A stretch of 64,000 nt of DNA, taken from contig DASPOF010000065.1 in NCBI GenBank assembly GCA_035626155.1, positions 6,600 through 70,599 on the forward strand. Reading direction: 5' to 3'. The notes beneath the pieces are model-generated. The model was not told the DNA's origin. It did not search any database and was given only the letters and a program-made list of their open reading frames with translations. Source of the stretch: DASPOF01 sp035626155. GTDB lineage: Bacteria > Desulfobacterota > Binatia > Binatales > Binataceae. Both the position numbers and the translations under genes were made by a program. Each line of letters opens with the position of its first letter. The first letter of the stretch is position 1. Below, in pieces: positions 1 through 8,810 of the stretch.

Positions 1-1
1 G

Positions 2-1012
2 GATGTGGCCCTTCAGTACCTCCAGCGGCAGAACGCGCTCGAACCGCGCCCCGCAATCTTTGCGCTGCTTCATGACCGCTCGCCCGAGCTGATGAAGCGC
101 GTGCTGCGGGCGGGGGCGGACGAGCTCCTCTTCCTGCCCCTGGATCCGGGCGATGCGACCGGCGCGTTGCTGAAGATCAGCGAGGCGCGCCGGCGCGAGG
201 AGCATCACGAGGGCGGGGTCATCTGCTCGCTGGTAAGCCTCGTGGGCGGCACCGGAGTCACCAGCCTGAGCGCAAATCTCGCGCTCGCGATGCGCTACGT
301 CTTCGACAAGCGGGTGGGGGTGGTCGATCTCGATCTCCAGACGAGCGGGCTCGCCGTGTACCTCAACCTCGAGCCCGAGCGCACCATCATGGAGCTCGTA
401 GAAAGCCAGCAGAAAATGGATTCGATCCAGTTGGAAGCCGCGCTGAGCAAGCATGCCTCGGGCATTTATCTGCTCGCCGCGCCAAAGCGGATCGAAGACA
501 GCGAGCTGGTGAACGAGGCGACGGTCGGGGCGGTCCTGGACCTGATGCGGCAGATGTTCGACTACGTGATCGTCGACTGCGGCACGCACATCGATGCCAA
601 CTCGGTCGCCGCCTGGGAGCGCTCCAAGCACCTGTTCTACGTGCTCGACCAGTCGATCGGCGCGGCCAGATGCGCGTGGCGGTTCGTCGATCTGTGCGCG
701 CGTCTGGGACTTCAGAGCGTCGAGCCGGCCTTCATCCTGAGCCGTTTTGTGCCCGGTCATCCGATCAGCGAGGACCAGCTCACTCACACCCTGGCGCAGG
801 CCATTTACGCGAAGGTTCCCCGCGATGAGAAAGTACTCGAGCGCATCCAACTCAGCGCTCAGGACCTCTGGCAGGTAGCGCCGAATTCGCCGCTGGCCAA
901 GAGCATCGAAGAGATCGCCCGCAAGATAGACACCGGCAGCGAGGTCAGCGCCGAGGATCAGGAGAACTCGATCGTATCGAAACTACTCCTCGCGATTGGC
1001 GCTCGCGCGTGA
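2..1012 (+). CDS. tadZ: TadZ/CpaE-like pilus-localisation ATPase, 5' truncated by window edge
   Basis: MinD/ParA-like protein that places the Tad (Flp) pilus secretion machine at the membrane. The reading frame is open to the first base, and the first ~50 residues look like the end of a receiver-like N-terminal domain, so the true start lies upstream; the GTG at 5 is probably internal. At about residues 80-88 the P-loop reads VGGTGVTS. The lysine before the GG pair and the P-loop lysine of MinD are both replaced by Val, as in atypical TadZ proteins, so ATP turnover may be weak or absent. A DLDLQTSG stretch follows, matching the MinD switch region. It is followed after 10 bases by tadA in a co-directional tadZABC run, the normal order for these loci. 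Confidence 0.85.
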   Translation, partial: DVALQYLQRQNALEPRPAIFALLHDRSPELMKRVLRAGADELLFLPLDPGDATGALLKISEARRREEHHEGGVICSLVSLVGGTGVTSLSANLALAMRYVFDKRVGVVDLDLQTSGLAVYLNLEPERTIMELVESQQKMDSIQLEAALSKHASGIYLLAAPKRIEDSELVNEATVGAVLDLMRQMFDYVIVDCGTHIDANSVAAWERSKHLFYVLDQSIGAARCAWRFVDLCARLGLQSVEPAFILSRFVPGHPISEDQLTHTLAQAIYAKVPRDEKVLERIQLSAQDLWQVAPNSPLAKSIEEIARKIDTGSEVSAEDQENSIVSKLLLAIGARA

Positions 1013-1022
1013 GGTTAGGTCG

Positions 1023-2399
1023 ATGAAGCTCGTCGAACGGATCAGCCAGCAGCAACAGGCCGCCACCGCCGGCACGTCTTTCCAGCGCTCCCTCATCGGC
1101 GGCGCCCAGAAAAAGCCGCCGAACATTCAGTCCGAAGGCTATGCTCAGCTCAAGCTTGCCGTGCACAGCCGCCTGTTCGAGTCCCTCGACGTCGCGCGCC
1201 TGGAGAGCCTTGAGCCCGCGCTCGCTTCAACCAAGGTAACCCAGGCAATCAACGACATCCTCAACGAGGAAGGCCGGCTGATCACCGATGTCGACCGCTC
1301 GCGGCTGGTCGAGGAGCTCCGCAACGAGTTGTTGGGGCTGGGCCCTCTCGAACCTCTGCTGTGGGACGACGAGGTCACCGATATTCTCGTCAACGGGCAC
1401 AGCCAGGTGTACGTCGAGAAACGGGGCAAGCTCCATGCCACCGACGTAAGTTTTCAGGACGATGCGCACCTGATGTTGATCATCGACCGGATCGTCTCGC
1501 AGGTCGGGCGCCGGGTCGATGAGGCATCGCCGATGGTCGATGCGCGCCTGCCGGACGGCTCGCGTATCAATGCGATCATCCCGCCGCTCGCGCTCGACGG
1601 CCCGTCGCTGTCGATTCGGCGTTTCGGGCGCCGGCGTTACAACATCGAGGACCTCGTCGAGAAGGGCACGCTGATGCCCGAGATCGTGGACTTCCTGCGC
1701 GCCATCGTCCGCGCGCGTCTCAACACCATCATCTGCGGCGGCACGGGCTCCGGGAAAACCACGATGCTCAACTGCATGTCGGCGTTCGTTCCGGCTGACG
1801 AGCGCATCGTGACGATCGAAGACTCCGCCGAGCTGTCGATGCAGCAGCCGCACGTCGTGCGGCTCGAGACCCGCCCGGCCAACGTCGAGGGCAAGGGCGA
1901 GGTCACGCAGCGCGACCTGGTCAAGAACACCCTGCGCATGCGGCCCGACCGGATTATCGTCGGCGAGGTCCGCGGCGCTGAAGTCTTCGACATGCTTCAG
2001 GCGATGTCGACCGGTCACGACGGTTCCCTGGGCACGATTCACGCCAACACCCCGCGCGACGCGATCGGCCGGCTCGAGATGATGATGATGCTGTCGGGCG
2101 TGGCGATCCCGCAGCGCGCGATGCGCCAGCAGATCGCCTCGGCAATCAATATCGTGGTTCACGTCGCCCGTCTCTCTGACGGCACGCGCAAGGTCATGAG
2201 GATCTCGGAGATCAGCGGGATGGAGGGGGAGATGGTGATGATGCAGGATCTTTTTGAATTCAAACGCACCGGCGTCGGGCCAAACGGCAACGTGCTCGGC
2301 CAGTTCGTGTCCACCGGAATCCGCTCGACCTATTCGCAGCGGATCGATGCGGCCGGGTACAAGCTCGATTCAAAGGCCTTCCGCAGCTCGGCGGTCTGA
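1023..2399 (+). CDS. tadA: TadA/CpaF pilus-assembly ATPase
   Basis: Type II/IV secretion-type hexameric ATPase that powers Tad pilus assembly at the cytoplasmic face of the inner membrane. I chose the ATG at 1023 (MKLVERIS), 10 bases after the tadZ stop, with GAGG upstream, over a TTG at 996 that overlaps tadZ. The product is 458 residues, normal for CpaF. The Walker A motif GGTGSGKTT lies near residues 238-246, the Walker B region [12 protein letters not shown] near 308, and the His-box segment [16 protein letters not shown] near 340. The N-terminal all-helical part (about 1-130) is typical of this family. It is transcriptionally linked to tadB, which begins 5 bases after the stop. Confidence 0.95.
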   Translation: MKLVERISQQQQAATAGTSFQRSLIGGAQKKPPNIQSEGYAQLKLAVHSRLFESLDVARLESLEPALASTKVTQAINDILNEEGRLITDVDRSRLVEELRNELLGLGPLEPLLWDDEVTDILVNGHSQVYVEKRGKLHATDVSFQDDAHLMLIIDRIVSQVGRRVDEASPMVDARLPDGSRINAIIPPLALDGPSLSIRRFGRRRYNIEDLVEKGTLMPEIVDFLRAIVRARLNTIICGGTGSGKTTMLNCMSAFVPADERIVTIEDSAELSMQQPHVVRLETRPANVEGKGEVTQRDLVKNTLRMRPDRIIVGEVRGAEVFDMLQAMSTGHDGSLGTIHANTPRDAIGRLEMMMMLSGVAIPQRAMRQQIASAINIVVHVARLSDGTRKVMRISEISGMEGEMVMMQDLFEFKRTGVGPNGNVLGQFVSTGIRSTYSQRIDAAGYKLDSKAFRSSAV

Positions 2400-2404
2400 C
2401 CATC

Positions 2405-3352
2405 ATGGATATCCTGATCGCAACCGGAATATTCGCGACCTTCTTCATCTTTCTGCTCGTCATCCTGAGCAGCCGGAAGGGCGAGGGCGATCGGGGCCGC
2501 GACATCACGCGCCGGCTCAGCCGCCCCGCCGAGGAGATCGATCTCGAGATCACCCGCAAGCGCCGCCCGGAAGAGGGCAAGCTGTTCGCCGTCATCTACA
2601 GGCTGAACCTTCTGCGCCGCCTCGAAGAGAGCATGTGGCAGGCCGGAATGTACATGCGCGTCGGGGACATCATGCTCGTGATGTTGCTGCTGTTCGGCGC
2701 GGGCGGGTTCTTCGGGCAGGCGTTCACCGGCGATGCGTGGATCGCTCTGGGGGCGGGCGCCGCGGTGGGTGCGCTCCCGGTCGTCTACATCCAGTTTCGC
2801 AAGCGGCGCCGGATCAAAGCGTTCGGCGTGCAGTTGCCGTTCGCCCTCGACCTGATCAAATCGTCGCTCGAGGCGGGACATTCTCTCCAACGCGCGCTCC
2901 AGGTTGTGGTCAGCGAATTCCAGGACCCCTTGGGCGGCGAGTTCCGAACCGTCCTCGAGCAGAACCGAATCGGGCTTCCCCTGCCCAGGGCACTGGACGA
3001 CATGCTCAAGCGCGTGCCCGAGGACGACCTCAGACTGCTGGTGGTCGCGGTCAAGGTGCAGACCGAAGTCGGTTCCAGCCTCGCCCAGATTGTCGGGAGG
3101 CTTTCGGAGATCGTACGCATCCGGCAGCGCCTGCGTATGCAGATCCGGGCGCTGACGGCGCAGGCCAGGATGGGAGGCTGGGTGGTCGGAATCCTCCCGG
3201 TAGTCGTGCTGGCGGCATTCAGCCTCATCCAGCCGGGCTATACGAATGACCTTTTTTACGATCCCACCGGGCAGAAAATTCTCAAGGTCGCGGCTGGCCT
3301 GGACCTGGCGGCCCTTCTCACAATTCGGCGCCTGCTGCGGGTGAACTACTAA
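2405..3352 (+). CDS. tadB: TadB inner-membrane pilus platform protein
   Basis: Type II secretion system F-domain protein (315 aa), one of the two inner-membrane platform subunits of the Tad machine. A first membrane segment occupies about residues 3-22. A charged cytoplasmic region follows, then two hydrophobic segments near residues 92-130. The F-domain core FALDLIKSSLEAGHSLQRALQ starts near residue 145, and two further C-terminal membrane segments end the protein. It starts 5 bases after tadA and ends 1 base before tadC, so it is surely in the same operon. TadB and TadC usually pair to anchor the TadA ATPase. Confidence 0.93.
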   Translation: MDILIATGIFATFFIFLLVILSSRKGEGDRGRDITRRLSRPAEEIDLEITRKRRPEEGKLFAVIYRLNLLRRLEESMWQAGMYMRVGDIMLVMLLLFGAGGFFGQAFTGDAWIALGAGAAVGALPVVYIQFRKRRRIKAFGVQLPFALDLIKSSLEAGHSLQRALQVVVSEFQDPLGGEFRTVLEQNRIGLPLPRALDDMLKRVPEDDLRLLVVAVKVQTEVGSSLAQIVGRLSEIVRIRQRLRMQIRALTAQARMGGWVVGILPVVVLAAFSLIQPGYTNDLFYDPTGQKILKVAAGLDLAALLTIRRLLRVNY

Positions 3353-3353
3353 A

Positions 3354-4289
3354 ATGAGTACAGTGCTGGTAAGCGTTGCATTCTTCTTCCTGATTGCCGC
3401 GGCGGCGATCGCCCTTTATGTCGCGGCGTTCGGGTCCCATCGCGTGGTAGAAGAGCGCTTTGCGGATCTGGCGATCAAGATGCGGGTATCGCAGGGCGCG
3501 CTCGAGGGCGATATTGCCGACGCGAATTTGCTCCGGATGCTCTTTCGTTGGGCGGCCAAGCGGATTCCACCTCCCAATCTCGATACGCCGCAAGGCGAGA
3601 AGCTGGTCCAGACGCTTGCCCAGGCGGGGTACCTGAAGTCCGCAGCGCCGCAAGCATACCAGGTGACCCGCGTGCTGCTCGCGGTGGGTGGCGGAGTCAT
3701 CGGGCTCATCTTCGGCGTGTTCGTGCACCGCACGATGGCGGAACCGGTGATGTTCTGCCTGGGTGGCGTCGGGGTGGGGATTTTCGTGCCGAGCTACTAT
3801 CTCGGGCGTCGGGCCCGCGCCCGCCAGACGGCCATCGCGCGCGAGTTGTCCGACGTGCTCGACCTGCTGGTGGTCTGCGTCGAGGCGGGCTTGGGCATTT
3901 ACGAAGCGATCAAGGTGGTTGGCTCTGAGTGCGAACGCCAGGGACAGGAAATCGGCCTCGAGCTCAACCTTGTCGCGAGCGAAATCTCTGCCGGTGCCAC
4001 CCTCGGTCAGGCGCTCAGGGGCTTGGCCGATCGCACCGCCGTCGATGACATCAAACCGCTGGCTGCGACGTTGATCCAGAGCGAACAGTTGGGCGCCCAG
4101 ATTGCCCCGGCACTCCACGCCAGCTCAGATGCGCTTCGGACGCGCCGTCGGCTGCGAGCCGAGGAAAGCGCTCAGAAGGCCTCGGTCAAGATTCTGTTCC
4201 CGCTGGTGATCTTCGTCCTGCCCGCAATGATCGCGGTTATTGTCGGTCCCGCGATGCTACAGGTCATTCGGACGCTGGGTCACGCCTGA
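3354..4289 (+). CDS. tadC: TadC inner-membrane pilus platform protein
   Basis: Second type II secretion F-domain protein (311 aa), partner of TadB. It has a strongly hydrophobic N-terminus (about residues 2-26), a pair of hydrophobic segments near 108-150, and the F-domain motif DLLVVCVEAGLGIYEAI near 173-190, which typifies TadC. A final membrane segment lies near 280-305. The start ATG at 3354 follows the tadB stop almost directly. The tad genes that often follow (tadD, tadG, pilins) are not downstream: a terminator-like hairpin and then a convergent regulator gene come next. Any other tad genes must therefore lie upstream of the window or elsewhere. Confidence 0.92.
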   Translation: MSTVLVSVAFFFLIAAAAIALYVAAFGSHRVVEERFADLAIKMRVSQGALEGDIADANLLRMLFRWAAKRIPPPNLDTPQGEKLVQTLAQAGYLKSAAPQAYQVTRVLLAVGGGVIGLIFGVFVHRTMAEPVMFCLGGVGVGIFVPSYYLGRRARARQTAIARELSDVLDLLVVCVEAGLGIYEAIKVVGSECERQGQEIGLELNLVASEISAGATLGQALRGLADRTAVDDIKPLAATLIQSEQLGAQIAPALHASSDALRTRRRLRAEESAQKASVKILFPLVIFVLPAMIAVIVGPAMLQVIRTLGHA

Positions 4290-4346
4290 ACACAGCGGGG
4301 CGATCGGTCCGAACCGGCCGCCTATTCAAACAGCCTCTCCCAGGCG

Positions 4347-4391
4347 CCCCGGGCCGCTCGCGGCCACGCAGCGGTCCGGGGCCCGCCTTTT
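4347..4391. terminator. Intrinsic terminator between convergent tadC and response-regulator genes
   Basis: A 12-bp stem (4347-4358 with 4370-4381, one G-T mismatch) encloses an 11-base loop and is followed by TTTT at 4388-4391. It lies between two converging genes, so it could end transcription from tadC; the T-run favours the plus strand. Confidence 0.6.
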
Positions 4392-4424
4392 CAGGCTTGC
4401 GAATCCGGTACAGGGATCAGACGA

Positions 4425-5879
4425 TCAGGACGAAGCTCGCCCGCCGCCCTCCATCCCGAGCCGCTTCATAAGGCGATAGAGCGTCGTGCGGTCGACGCCC
4501 AGGGCGGTGGCCGCCTCGACGCGATTCCCTCCCGCCGCGGCAAGCGCCGTCTTGATCCGTTCGGCCGCAGCGCGGTCGAGGCATTCCTGCAACGTGCCAC
4601 CCTCGGGCTGCATACTCGCACCTGCTGCCGCGGGTGCCGCCCCTGATCCCTCCTCCCCAGGCAGGACCTCTGACAGCCCTCCCTCAAGGGCGAAGGCATC
4701 CGGTGTCATCACCTCGGCTCCGCTCATGACCACGGCTCGCTCGACCACGTTCTGAAGCTCGCGGACGTTGCCCGGCCACGGATAATTGAGGAGCGCCTGT
4801 TCAGCCTCGGGCGAGAGCGTAATCGGCCGGCCCGACTCGGCGGAGTGCATCGCTAGAAAATGCCTTGCGAGCGCGAGGATGTCCTCGATTCGCTCGCGCA
4901 GGGGCGGGATGTGCAGCGGGATAACGTTGAGGCGGAAATAGAGGTCGGCGCGGAAGCGGCCCCCATCCACCTCCCTGCGAAGGTGGCGGTTGGTCGCCGC
5001 AACGATGCGCACGTCCACCTTGCGCGCCTTGGAGGCGCCCACCCGGAACACTTCTCCATCCTCGAGCACCCGCAGCAGTTTCGCCTGGAAGTCGGGCCCC
5101 GCCTCTGCGATCTCGTCGAGGAACAGCGTGCCCCCGGAAGCCCGCTCGAAGCATCCGGCCCGGTCGCGGATCGCCCCCGTAAACGAACCTTTTTCATGGC
5201 CGAAGAGCTCGCTTTCCACGACACCGTCGGCGAACGCCTTGCAATTGACCGCGACGAACGGACCCTCCGCGCGCCGGCTCCAGAAATGGAGCATCCGCGC
5301 GACGAGTTCCTTGCCCGTCCCGGTCTCGCCCGTGATAAGAGCGGTCGAATGCGATGGGGCGACCCGTCGAATCGTCGCGACCAGTTGCCTGGTCTTGGGG
5401 CTCTCGGCGATAAACTCGGCCGTCGTCGCCGCAACGTCGAGCTGCTCGCGCAGGCGTCGGTTCTCGCGCTGAAGTGCGCTCACCTCGACCGCGCGCGAAA
5501 CGGCAGCGTTGAGTTCCTCGCTATTGAAGGGCTTGGTTACGAAGTCGAATGCGCCCTCTCGCACCGCGCGAGCTGCCGCGCCGGCATTTGGAGTAGGCGC
5601 GGAGACGACCACTGCGACATCGGGCTGCTTAGTCTGAACCTTGCGTAGAACTTCCATCCCATCCACCCCCGGCACATTAAGGTCAGCTACGATCACATCG
5701 GCGCGAGCGAAGTCGAGCGCGTGCAGCGCTGCATCAACCGTGGGACAGATCTCGCATTCAAATCCTGCCCGTCTGAGCGAGGTCGCGGCCATTGTGGCGA
5801 GACCGAGCTCATGGTCGACGATAAGGACGCGAGCTTTCGGCCCCCTGTTGCGATCCTGCACGCCGATGCCATCCGTCAC
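4425..5879 (-). CDS. NtrC-family sigma-54-dependent response regulator
   Basis: Enhancer-binding two-component regulator of 484 aa with the full three-domain layout. The receiver domain spans about residues 17-130, with likely phospho-acceptor Asp66 (VIVADLNVPGVDG), Ser93 at the switch position and Lys116 (TKPF). The AAA+ domain spans about 158-395, with Walker A GETGTGKE at 184-191 and the sigma-54 contact loop GSFTGA at 231-236 (Ser replaces the usual Ala). The C-terminal Fis-type helix-turn-helix (NRVEAATALGVDRTTLYRLMKRLG) lies near 450-475. No sensor kinase gene is adjacent, so the cognate kinase is unknown. The position facing the tad operon suggests, but does not prove, control of pilus genes. 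Confidence 0.93.
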   Translation of the reverse strand: MTDGIGVQDRNRGPKARVLIVDHELGLATMAATSLRRAGFECEICPTVDAALHALDFARADVIVADLNVPGVDGMEVLRKVQTKQPDVAVVVSAPTPNAGAAARAVREGAFDFVTKPFNSEELNAAVSRAVEVSALQRENRRLREQLDVAATTAEFIAESPKTRQLVATIRRVAPSHSTALITGETGTGKELVARMLHFWSRRAEGPFVAVNCKAFADGVVESELFGHEKGSFTGAIRDRAGCFERASGGTLFLDEIAEAGPDFQAKLLRVLEDGEVFRVGASKARKVDVRIVAATNRHLRREVDGGRFRADLYFRLNVIPLHIPPLRERIEDILALARHFLAMHSAESGRPITLSPEAEQALLNYPWPGNVRELQNVVERAVVMSGAEVMTPDAFALEGGLSEVLPGEEGSGAAPAAAGASMQPEGGTLQECLDRAAAERIKTALAAAGGNRVEAATALGVDRTTLYRLMKRLGMEGGGRASS

Positions 5880-6110
5880 CCTACCCGCGCAGATTTAAGC
5901 GCGAGCGGGAAAATATTCTCACCCTCACCGGGGGGATAGTCAATAAGATCGGACAGAAAGCCACCGGAGGTGTGGCCTATATCGGAGCACCCCTGCATAA
6001 GCGTCCCATAGACGCAATTGTCATGCTAGACCTTTGTAAATATTGAACTTTTTCGGCGCCCGCCGCGCAGGAGCGTGGGGCGGCAGGCGCTATCGACGGG
6101 AGATTCAGGG

Positions 6111-6186
6111 TGGCTCCCCGGGCCGGATTCGAACCAGCGACCCGACGGTTAACAGCCGTCTGCTCTACCGACTGAGCTACCGGGGA
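6111..6186 (-). tRNA. tRNA-Asn (anticodon GTT) with encoded CCA
   Basis: Read on the minus strand, this 76-base stretch folds as a complete cloverleaf. The acceptor stem TCCCCGG pairs with CCGGGGA, then come discriminator G and an encoded CCA end. The D arm is GCTCAGTCGGTAGAGC. The anticodon loop CTGTTAA places GTT at tRNA positions 34-36 (plus-strand bases 6151-6153). The T arm GCTGG/CCGGC carries TTCGAAT. It stands alone between the regulator and the serine-protease-like gene. I saw no phage integrase or repeated 3' end nearby, so there is no sign that it serves as an attachment site here. Confidence 0.97.
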
Positions 6187-6286
6187 GCGATTTCAAGAGG
6201 ATCGAGAATAACTTTGGTATTCGCCTCCAGCCGCGAAATCAAGGGGGGCGGGTTTGCGACGCCGTACCGTCATAGTTGCAACCGCG

Positions 6287-7186
6287 CTACGGCTCCCTTC
6301 GAAGCGCCTTCTCCTGTACCGCCGCCATCGCGCGCACGGTCTCGGCGACGTAATTTGAGGGCAGCACCCCGGCGAGACCCGAGAACATCGGATTCGAACT
6401 CTCGCCCGTCACCGCCTCCAGAATGCCCCACAGGACGAATCGCAGTCCCTCCTGCACGAACACCGGCGCGCCGCTGGAGAAGCCCGGCGAGCTGCCGCCG
6501 TCGAGGAAGCAAAGCTGCTGAACGCCTGCGCCCGGGACCTCGGACTCCGCCGGCATAGCGACCGAGACCCGTCCGAAGCGCGCGAGCGCCTCGAACCTCG
6601 GCCTGCTGCGCCCGACGCTCGCTGCCATCAGATAATAGGCCTGCGCGCCGGTCTCCGCGAGGGTGCGGCCGCCGATGTCCACGCCCATCAGGGACTCCAG
6701 CGGAATCGGCGCGATATTGGCCGTCGCCGGGTTGAGCGGGACCGCCGCGATGTCGGCCGACTCGGCTTTTGGGTCCAGTACCCACCGGTTCTCGGGCGGG
6801 AGCGGTTCCTCGCGCATCGCTCCGGTCCTTTTGTCCTCGACCGTAAGCGCGAGCCCCTTCGCTTCGTGGCCCTCAGAGTCGAGCAGGTTGTGATGCGCCG
6901 TCACGAGGTAAACGAAGGACTGCCCCTGGTAGGCATAGCTGGGGACCGCGACGAAAAATGCGGTGCCAACCGGCACCGGACGTCCATTGCGATGAGCGAC
7001 AATCCCGGCGACATTGCGCAGCGTCTGCGATGATGGGACCGCCTCCTGGGCCGCGGCCGGCCGGCTCGCCATCAGCAAGCCGAGCATTGCGAGCGCCGGC
7101 AGCATCCCCGATGCGATCAGCTTTCCGGAGTCAGAGCGGAGTTTCTGCACGGCGAGACACGATAGCAGAGCGCGCGATTCGAGCAA
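6287..7186 (-). CDS. Exported trypsin-like serine protease domain protein
   Basis: A 299-aa protein with an N-terminal export signal (hydrophobic core about residues 28-41, cleavage likely after AAAQ near 47). The rest fits a chymotrypsin-fold peptidase. The proposed triad is His98 (LVTAHHN), Asp145 (ESADIAAVP) and Ser238 (GFSSGAPVF, the GxSGxP-type nucleophile elbow), in the correct order and spacing. No PDZ domain follows, so it is not a standard DegP. ATG codons near residue 28 could be an alternative start giving a shorter signal. Substrate and role are unknown. The triad assignment rests on motif reading only. Confidence 0.7.
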   Translation of the reverse strand: MLESRALLSCLAVQKLRSDSGKLIASGMLPALAMLGLLMASRPAAAQEAVPSSQTLRNVAGIVAHRNGRPVPVGTAFFVAVPSYAYQGQSFVYLVTAHHNLLDSEGHEAKGLALTVEDKRTGAMREEPLPPENRWVLDPKAESADIAAVPLNPATANIAPIPLESLMGVDIGGRTLAETGAQAYYLMAASVGRSRPRFEALARFGRVSVAMPAESEVPGAGVQQLCFLDGGSSPGFSSGAPVFVQEGLRFVLWGILEAVTGESSNPMFSGLAGVLPSNYVAETVRAMAAVQEKALRREP

Positions 7187-7287
7187 GCACCTGGCGGGCT
7201 GCTCGCGATCACATTGGGCAGGCGCCGCATCTCGTGCGCCAAAATCCGATCGGGTCCGTAACAGGAATCGATTATTGCCGAGACGGT

Positions 7288-7635
7288 CTAGGAACGGCCA
7301 CGGCCGCCGCCCCAGCCGCCGCCACCGCCGCCACGCCGGCGCTCCCCGCCGCCACCACCGCCACCGCCTCCCCCGCCGGGGCCGCGAGTCGATGCGCGTG
7401 CCTCGGCGACCCGGATGCGCCGCCCCTTCAAGTCCGCATCGTTGAGGGTTTCGATCGCCCGCGCGGCATCGGCGCCGTCAGCCATCTCGACGAACCCGAA
7501 TCCGCGCGATTGGCCCGAGAATTTGTCGGTTACGACGACTGCCGAATCGACCTTCCCCGCCTGAGCGAACAGTGTTGCAAGGTCCTGATCCGTGACGGCA
7601 TAGGCCAAGTTACCGATGTACAGCTTCGTGGGCAT
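7288..7635 (-). CDS. RRM-domain RNA-binding protein with glycine/arginine-rich tail
   Basis: A 115-aa single-RRM protein like the cold-inducible RNA-binding proteins of cyanobacteria and deltaproteobacteria. The RNP2 motif LYIGNL is at residues 5-10 and RNP1 RGFGFVEM at 44-51, giving a complete RRM over about 1-80. The tail from about residue 85 is almost only Gly and Arg, an RGG-like segment that usually adds non-specific RNA affinity. An AAGGA ribosome-binding site precedes the ATG. The upstream gap of about 140 bases could hold a long leader, but I could not recognise a cold-shock element in it. Confidence 0.9.
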   Translation of the reverse strand: MPTKLYIGNLAYAVTDQDLATLFAQAGKVDSAVVVTDKFSGQSRGFGFVEMADGADAARAIETLNDADLKGRRIRVAEARASTRGPGGGGGGGGGGGERRRGGGGGGWGGGRGRS

Positions 7636-7777
7636 TTGAGAGAGTCCTTCTGCGTTTGTCGGGCAACTCCTACACAGCAGACCCTGCGAGCCAACGGCGG
7701 GATCTCACGGAAGGGCGGTGCCCTAACGATTTGACAAAAAAGATTACTCGACGCCGGAAGACTAGTAAAGCGGAGAT

Positions 7778-8680
7778 TCAATTTGCGGCATTTTTCGCAA
7801 GCGGCGCAAGGAATTCTCGCATATATTGATTGACCAGGTCGGGTGTTTCCTGCTGCACCCAGTGGCCGGCATCCGGGATGTACCTGATCTCGAACGGCCC
7901 GGTGAACAGCCCGCTCATCCCGTAAGTGACCTCCTTGCCCAGCGCGAAGTCTTGTTCGCCCCAGATGAGCATCGTCGGGACCGCAATTTTGCGATCGATC
8001 CAATCGTTGCCTGGCGCGCGCGAAACCAGGGCGGTGCGAAAGTTGGCGCGGTAATAATTGATGGCCGCGGTAATTGCGTATGGTTTCTTGAACGCATCGC
8101 GGAAGTAGCGCATGTCCTCATCGGTGATCGCGCCCTTGCGCACCGTGCCGTCTCTCAGCGAGCTGTCCAGCACCGCGAAGTTGCGCCGCCGAAACAGCGC
8201 CTCGGGCAGCCGGGGGATCTGGAAGAACGCCATGTACCAGCTTCGGAGCATCTGGCGCGGGTTGCGCCGAAGCTCCTCGTTCATGCGCTTGAGATGGGGA
8301 CAGTTCAGGACGATGAGGCGCTCGACTATCTCGGGCATCATCAGCGCGCTCGCCCACGCGACTGCGCCACCCCAGTCGTGGCCGACCACGATTGCGCGCT
8401 TGTGCCCGAGCGCCTCGATCAGGCCGGCGAGGTCGCCGACCAGCTTGTCGAGCGTGTAATTTTCGACTCCGGCCGGCGCATCGGTCTCACCGTACCCGCG
8501 CATCTCCACGGCGACGCAATCGAAGGAGTCGGAGAGCCCGCGCAATTGATGCCGCCACGAGTACCAGCACTCCGGGAATCCGTGCATCATCACGACGAGC
8601 GGGCCCTTGCCCGCGCGCGCGATGCGCATCCCAAGGCCGCTCTTCAGCGTGAGATGTTCGAAATGCCAAGGCTCAGCCAT
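7778..8680 (-). CDS. Alpha/beta-fold epoxide hydrolase
   Basis: A 300-aa cytosolic alpha/beta hydrolase of the soluble epoxide hydrolase type, which opens epoxides to diols. The oxyanion motif HGFPE lies at 33-37, followed by the WYSWRHQL segment common to these enzymes. The nucleophile elbow GHDWGG gives Asp102 as nucleophile; Asp rather than Ser points to an epoxide hydrolase or haloalkane dehalogenase. The likely acid is Asp244 (GEQDFALG) and the base His273 (DAGHWVQQE). It lies downstream on the same strand as the acetoacetate-decarboxylase-like and LLM genes (131-base gap), so all three may serve one catabolic route. The natural substrate cannot be read from sequence. Confidence 0.88.
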   Translation of the reverse strand: MAEPWHFEHLTLKSGLGMRIARAGKGPLVVMMHGFPECWYSWRHQLRGLSDSFDCVAVEMRGYGETDAPAGVENYTLDKLVGDLAGLIEALGHKRAIVVGHDWGGAVAWASALMMPEIVERLIVLNCPHLKRMNEELRRNPRQMLRSWYMAFFQIPRLPEALFRRRNFAVLDSSLRDGTVRKGAITDEDMRYFRDAFKKPYAITAAINYYRANFRTALVSRAPGNDWIDRKIAVPTMLIWGEQDFALGKEVTYGMSGLFTGPFEIRYIPDAGHWVQQETPDLVNQYMREFLAPLAKNAAN

Positions 8681-8810
8681 GATCTTCCTGCTGTTGCCGC
8701 CAGCGCGGGCATCCCCGGCCGCACGTCAAATGGCCGGGACGCCGCACGCTTCGGCCGGAAAACCGTGGCCGCTGGCGGGCCAAAAGGGCGGGACGAGAGA
8801 GCGCGCGCGA

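Noticed and set aside
1227..2162. Long minus-strand open frame across tadA
   Set aside because: It is a GC-rich antisense shadow with Arg/His/Asp-rich low-complexity product and no motif; tadA is certain on the plus strand.
6111..6186. tRNA-Asn as an integration site for a genomic island
   Set aside because: No integrase gene and no direct repeat of the tRNA 3' end were seen nearby.
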